64,000 nt of DNA, from positions 2,901,168-2,965,167 of the forward strand of contig NZ_CP009528.1 of NCBI RefSeq assembly GCF_000970025.1, in the 5' to 3' direction. The notes beneath the pieces were generated by a model, which was given only the letters and a program-made list of their open reading frames with translations, had not been told where the DNA came from and made no database searches. The position numbers were made by a program, and so were the translations under genes. Positions 61,601-64,000 of this stretch are shown piece after piece (within the stretch, counting starts at the first letter, position 1; each line of letters begins with the position of its first letter). This DNA is from Methanosarcina barkeri MS. Its GTDB lineage: Archaea; Halobacteriota; Methanosarcinia; Methanosarcinales; Methanosarcinaceae.

Positions 61601-62521
61601 TTAATTTTCATATTTTTCCCTGATCTCTGATTCTTTAAGGACACTGAGCCCCAGTTTCTCAAGGATTTTGGAAATCTTTTTCCTTTCTTCACTTTTCATG
61701 GATTTCCGGTCAAAATAAGCAAAATCAGCCTTTGATTTTTCAATTGCTTGCCTGATCAGGGCTTCATCCACAAATTCAAGCTTGTACTTGGGAAAATTGT
61801 GCCCAAAAGAGATTTTGGTTTCAAACAAAAGCTTTGTCTGGCGCATGGCATAATGTCCCCCTCCAAAACCAATGGCAACAGGCACTTTTTCAAGGGAGAC
61901 TGCAAGGATAGCTTTTGCAGCAACCTCGCCTGCCTCAGGATCATTCCACTGCACTTCAGTGCTTCCTATTTCGGCATAAAGGGAAGGAACTGAAAGTTCA
62001 GTCGGCCCATGGTGGGTCACTTCAAGAGTAACATCGTATTTAAGGCCTTTTTGCTCAGCCAGGCGCTTCATTTCCGAAAGGATGGATTTCATAGCAGCCG
62101 GAGAAGAGACTGCAAGAGATTTTGGGCAACCTCCAAGCCTTACATCGTCTGAGGGGTTTCCTGTGCAGTGTACGGTAAGGGAAGAAATCTCCTCTTTGCT
62201 CCGGTGTTTGGATGCGAAAATTATAAGAGAAGCTGGCAACCCCGCATTTTCAAGTTTTCTGTCGAGTCCGTCCTGGAAGACATGCGTTTCCTCAATATCA
62301 ACGAGTCTGAATTTTCCGTCCTGCGATTCCCTGGCTGCAGAGAATCCGGAATTTTCAGGAAGCTCTAAGAGTTTCCATTCTATGAGGTTTAAAAGTTGGG
62401 TCTTAATGTTCTGGCTGGCAAGATCGGGGGCAGAACAGATGATTGTTATTTTGGGGATCGGGGTTTCGGAGAGGTTTTTTTCCTGTCTATCGGGGTTTTC
62501 TGGATTGCTGTTTTCTGTCAT
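61601..62521 (-). CDS. dtdA: D-aminoacyl-tRNA deacylase DtdA
   Basis: 306 residues of the archaeal/plant DtdA (GEK1) family, which frees tRNA from D-amino acids. Seen: IIFASKHRSKEE, TLEVTHHGPTELSVPSLYAE (about residues 165-184), GSTEVQWNDPEAG and AIGFGGGHYAMRQT, the conserved metal-site His and Gly motifs. The N-terminal 20 residues are polar and may be a tail. ATG 62521. The DUF3147 gene lies downstream. Confidence 0.95.
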   Translation of the reverse strand: MTENSNPENPDRQEKNLSETPIPKITIICSAPDLASQNIKTQLLNLIEWKLLELPENSGFSAARESQDGKFRLVDIEETHVFQDGLDRKLENAGLPASLIIFASKHRSKEEISSLTVHCTGNPSDDVRLGGCPKSLAVSSPAAMKSILSEMKRLAEQKGLKYDVTLEVTHHGPTELSVPSLYAEIGSTEVQWNDPEAGEVAAKAILAVSLEKVPVAIGFGGGHYAMRQTKLLFETKISFGHNFPKYKLEFVDEALIRQAIEKSKADFAYFDRKSMKSEERKKISKILEKLGLSVLKESEIREKYEN

Positions 62522-62987
62522 TTCTGATCAATTCGAGTCCTTATCACTTTACGTTCCCTATAGATTTCGTTAAGATAGATAAAGCCAACCCCGTAACCGC
62601 ACGGTCTGGTGTAAACCTGAATAGACTATGAAGTGTTACCTTGAAAAATTAGAATCGGATAAAACCCGAGAAAAAACGGGAAAAATAGAGAAAGCACGAA
62701 AAATCCGGAAAAGAAAGTCCCTATATTAAGAACCGAGGTAAAATCTGAGGTAAAAAGCTTAAGCGAAGAGTAAAAAGAGATCTGAAGTAAAAAACAGTGC
62801 GAACCGTAAGCGAAAAGTAACGGAATATCTGGTAAAAGCAGCAAGAAGCTTACTTTTTTCAGAAAACTTGACAGAATACTGCTTTTAGAAAATTTTCAGA
62901 AAAATATTATTGGCAGAACCCTGCTCCCTGAGAAGCAGGACTCTGCATTTTTCTGTGGAAAAAGATTTTTAATGTACTGAAACAGGA
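62522..62987. other. Intergenic between glnA and dtdA
   Basis: No gene seen; purine-rich, with the glnA terminator hairpin at 62913-62946. Confidence 0.5.
62913..62951 (-). terminator. Terminator after glnA
   Basis: GCAGA..CCTGCT (62913-62925) pairs with AGCAGG..TCTGC (62934-62946), an interrupted 11-bp stem. On the minus strand T-rich sequence follows. It is 40 nt after the glnA stop. Confidence 0.6.
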
Positions 62988-64000
62988 TTATCCAATGTGG
63001 ATGTAAGAGTCCACAAGTTTCCTGATTTCTTCGTTCTTACCGTAGAGTCTCTCACTAAGCTGGTTGTCGTCAAGGCTTTCAAGGTACTTTATGTTGTCAT
63101 CGATCATACCTTCGGTGAAGACATCATACTCCATGAAGACGTCTTTCAGCTTCTTCAGGGCCTGAGCGGACTCGTAGCAGGATGCAGGCAGGTGCTCAAG
63201 CTGGGCAAGCCTGTCCTTGTGTTCATCCTTGAAAATGTTGACATCAATGTAGAGCTTCTTTGCAACATCAAGGGCATTGTCCATTTCAAAGCCGTGGCGG
63301 ATACCTACAGCAAAGGATGCCATCAGGAGGTAAAGGTCAGCTGATGGGTCAGCGGCACGGAATTCAAAAGTAGACTTGTAGCTGTGGCTCTTGAACTCTT
63401 CGCTATAGTTCGGGTTGGCGAGAGCTACCATCTTGCTGGATTCTTCAGAGAACCAGCCAAGAGGCACGCGGATCAGAGCAGAGCGGTTCCTGTCTCCCCA
63501 GCAGATGTTGGTAGGAGCTTCCTGGTGAGGTACAAGACGCAGGTAGGATGTAGGAATTCTGTTTCCAAAAGCAGTAATTCCTGCTGCAATGTCAAGAATT
63601 CCGGCTATTGCAATTTTTGCAGTGTCGCTAACTCCACCGTTCTCGACCATGACGCTCTTTCCGTCCTTCAGGAGCTTCATGTGGACGTGCAGTCCGCTTC
63701 CAGCTTTTCCGACAGTAATCTTTGGAGCAAAGCTTACAATTACACCGTACTGGTCGGCAAGCATCCTGAGCATCCACTTTGCGATAAGCAGACGATCGAC
63801 AGTGTTCTCAAGTGAATCAGTCTCAAATTCGATTTCGTTCTGCTCGTAGTAGTATTTATCGTCAGTAAAGTTTCCGACTTCTGAGTGCCCATATTTGATT
63901 TTTCCGCCAGCTTCGGAGATGTACATCATTGCTTCCTTTCTGAGCTGGTCGAATTTGGTGAAGGGATTGGATTCGTGGTATCCTTGTTGGTCAACGGCTG
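62988..64000 (-). CDS. glnA: Glutamine synthetase, C-terminal part (runs off the right edge)
   Basis: The minus-strand frame is open to the window edge (AVDQQGYHESNPFTKFDQLR before MMYISEAGG), giving 337 residues without the N-terminus. Motifs: metal and substrate site in YGHSEVGN, GKAGSGLHVHMKL and TSYLRLVPHQEAPTNICWGD then RNRSALIRVPLGW, and FEFRAADPSADLYL. It makes glutamine from glutamate, ammonia and ATP. The SYLRLVPHQEAP and CWGDRNRS segments differ from the most common type I form, so it may be a GlnA2-like paralogue. Regulation cannot be judged because the promoter is outside the window. Confidence 0.92.
   Translation of the reverse strand, partial: AVDQQGYHESNPFTKFDQLRKEAMMYISEAGGKIKYGHSEVGNFTDDKYYYEQNEIEFETDSLENTVDRLLIAKWMLRMLADQYGVIVSFAPKITVGKAGSGLHVHMKLLKDGKSVMVENGGVSDTAKIAIAGILDIAAGITAFGNRIPTSYLRLVPHQEAPTNICWGDRNRSALIRVPLGWFSEESSKMVALANPNYSEEFKSHSYKSTFEFRAADPSADLYLLMASFAVGIRHGFEMDNALDVAKKLYIDVNIFKDEHKDRLAQLEHLPASCYESAQALKKLKDVFMEYDVFTEGMIDDNIKYLESLDDNQLSERLYGKNEEIRKLVDSYIHIG

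Overview
The window looks like chromosomal DNA of a methanogenic archaeon, most likely Methanosarcina. The evidence is a methanogenesis marker protein 11 homologue, a homocitrate synthase of the AksA type, an archaeal type II glyceraldehyde-3-phosphate dehydrogenase, DtdA, two archaeal aIF-1A genes, PGF-CTERM and PGF-pre-PGF surface protein signals, an Isf-type iron-sulfur flavoprotein, and long AT-rich intergenic regions full of short tandem repeats. No rRNA, tRNA or CRISPR array was recognised. Both ends cut genes: a 2-oxoacid oxidoreductase subunit on the left and a glutamine synthetase on the right.

Layout. 1-5.5 kb: a duplicated block of small RGG-box/CxxC-x17-CxxC zinc proteins, each with a long structured 5' leader, and aIF-1A genes (two zinc genes + aIF-1A, then one zinc gene + a decayed zinc gene + a second aIF-1A). 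5.9-19.4 kb: an acetolactate-synthase-like enzyme, a membrane acyltransferase, a tRNA thiolation enzyme, a membrane protein, a large beta-helix surface protein, a TudS/DUF523-like protein and a Roco (LRR-GTPase-COR) protein. 19.6-26.6 kb: molybdenum cofactor genes (mobA, mobB-moaE fusion), radC, an iron-sulfur flavoprotein, marker protein 11 and an IorA-like TPP enzyme. 28-35 kb: two tandemly duplicated DUF3160 lipoproteins with duplicated leaders, flanked by small membrane or secreted proteins. 35-43 kb: housekeeping genes (homocitrate synthase, NAD kinase overlapping an inositol/NADP-type phosphatase, GAPDH, CooT-like protein, DUF89, desulforedoxin-like mini-protein, DUF3147). 43.8-49.6 kb: a MEDS-PAS histidine kinase and a CheB-CheR-PAS hybrid.

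50.5-58.1 kb is the most unusual part. It holds a SIR2-CHAT protein, a second SIR2 protein whose catalytic His position is Tyr, and, overlapping it, a STAND NTPase with a transmembrane segment and 16 nearly identical WD40 repeats. The layout is that of an NLR-like conflict (defence or cell-suicide) system with NADase and caspase-like effectors. The STAND-WD40 gene is split by a 1139-bp IS element; removing the IS and one copy of its 5-bp target duplication restores a 1245-residue frame exactly. Three 118-bp MITEs carrying the termini of this IS lie in the window. A TPR protein, a small secreted protein, a second DUF3147 protein, dtdA and glnA follow.

The intergenic DNA carries several sequence relics: a 75-bp inverted piece of the surface protein gene, a PGF-pre-PGF domain remnant, a twice-frameshifted small membrane protein gene, a second repeat family with GTCTTAAAA ends around the SIR2 genes, and many tandem arrays with units of 11-43 bp.
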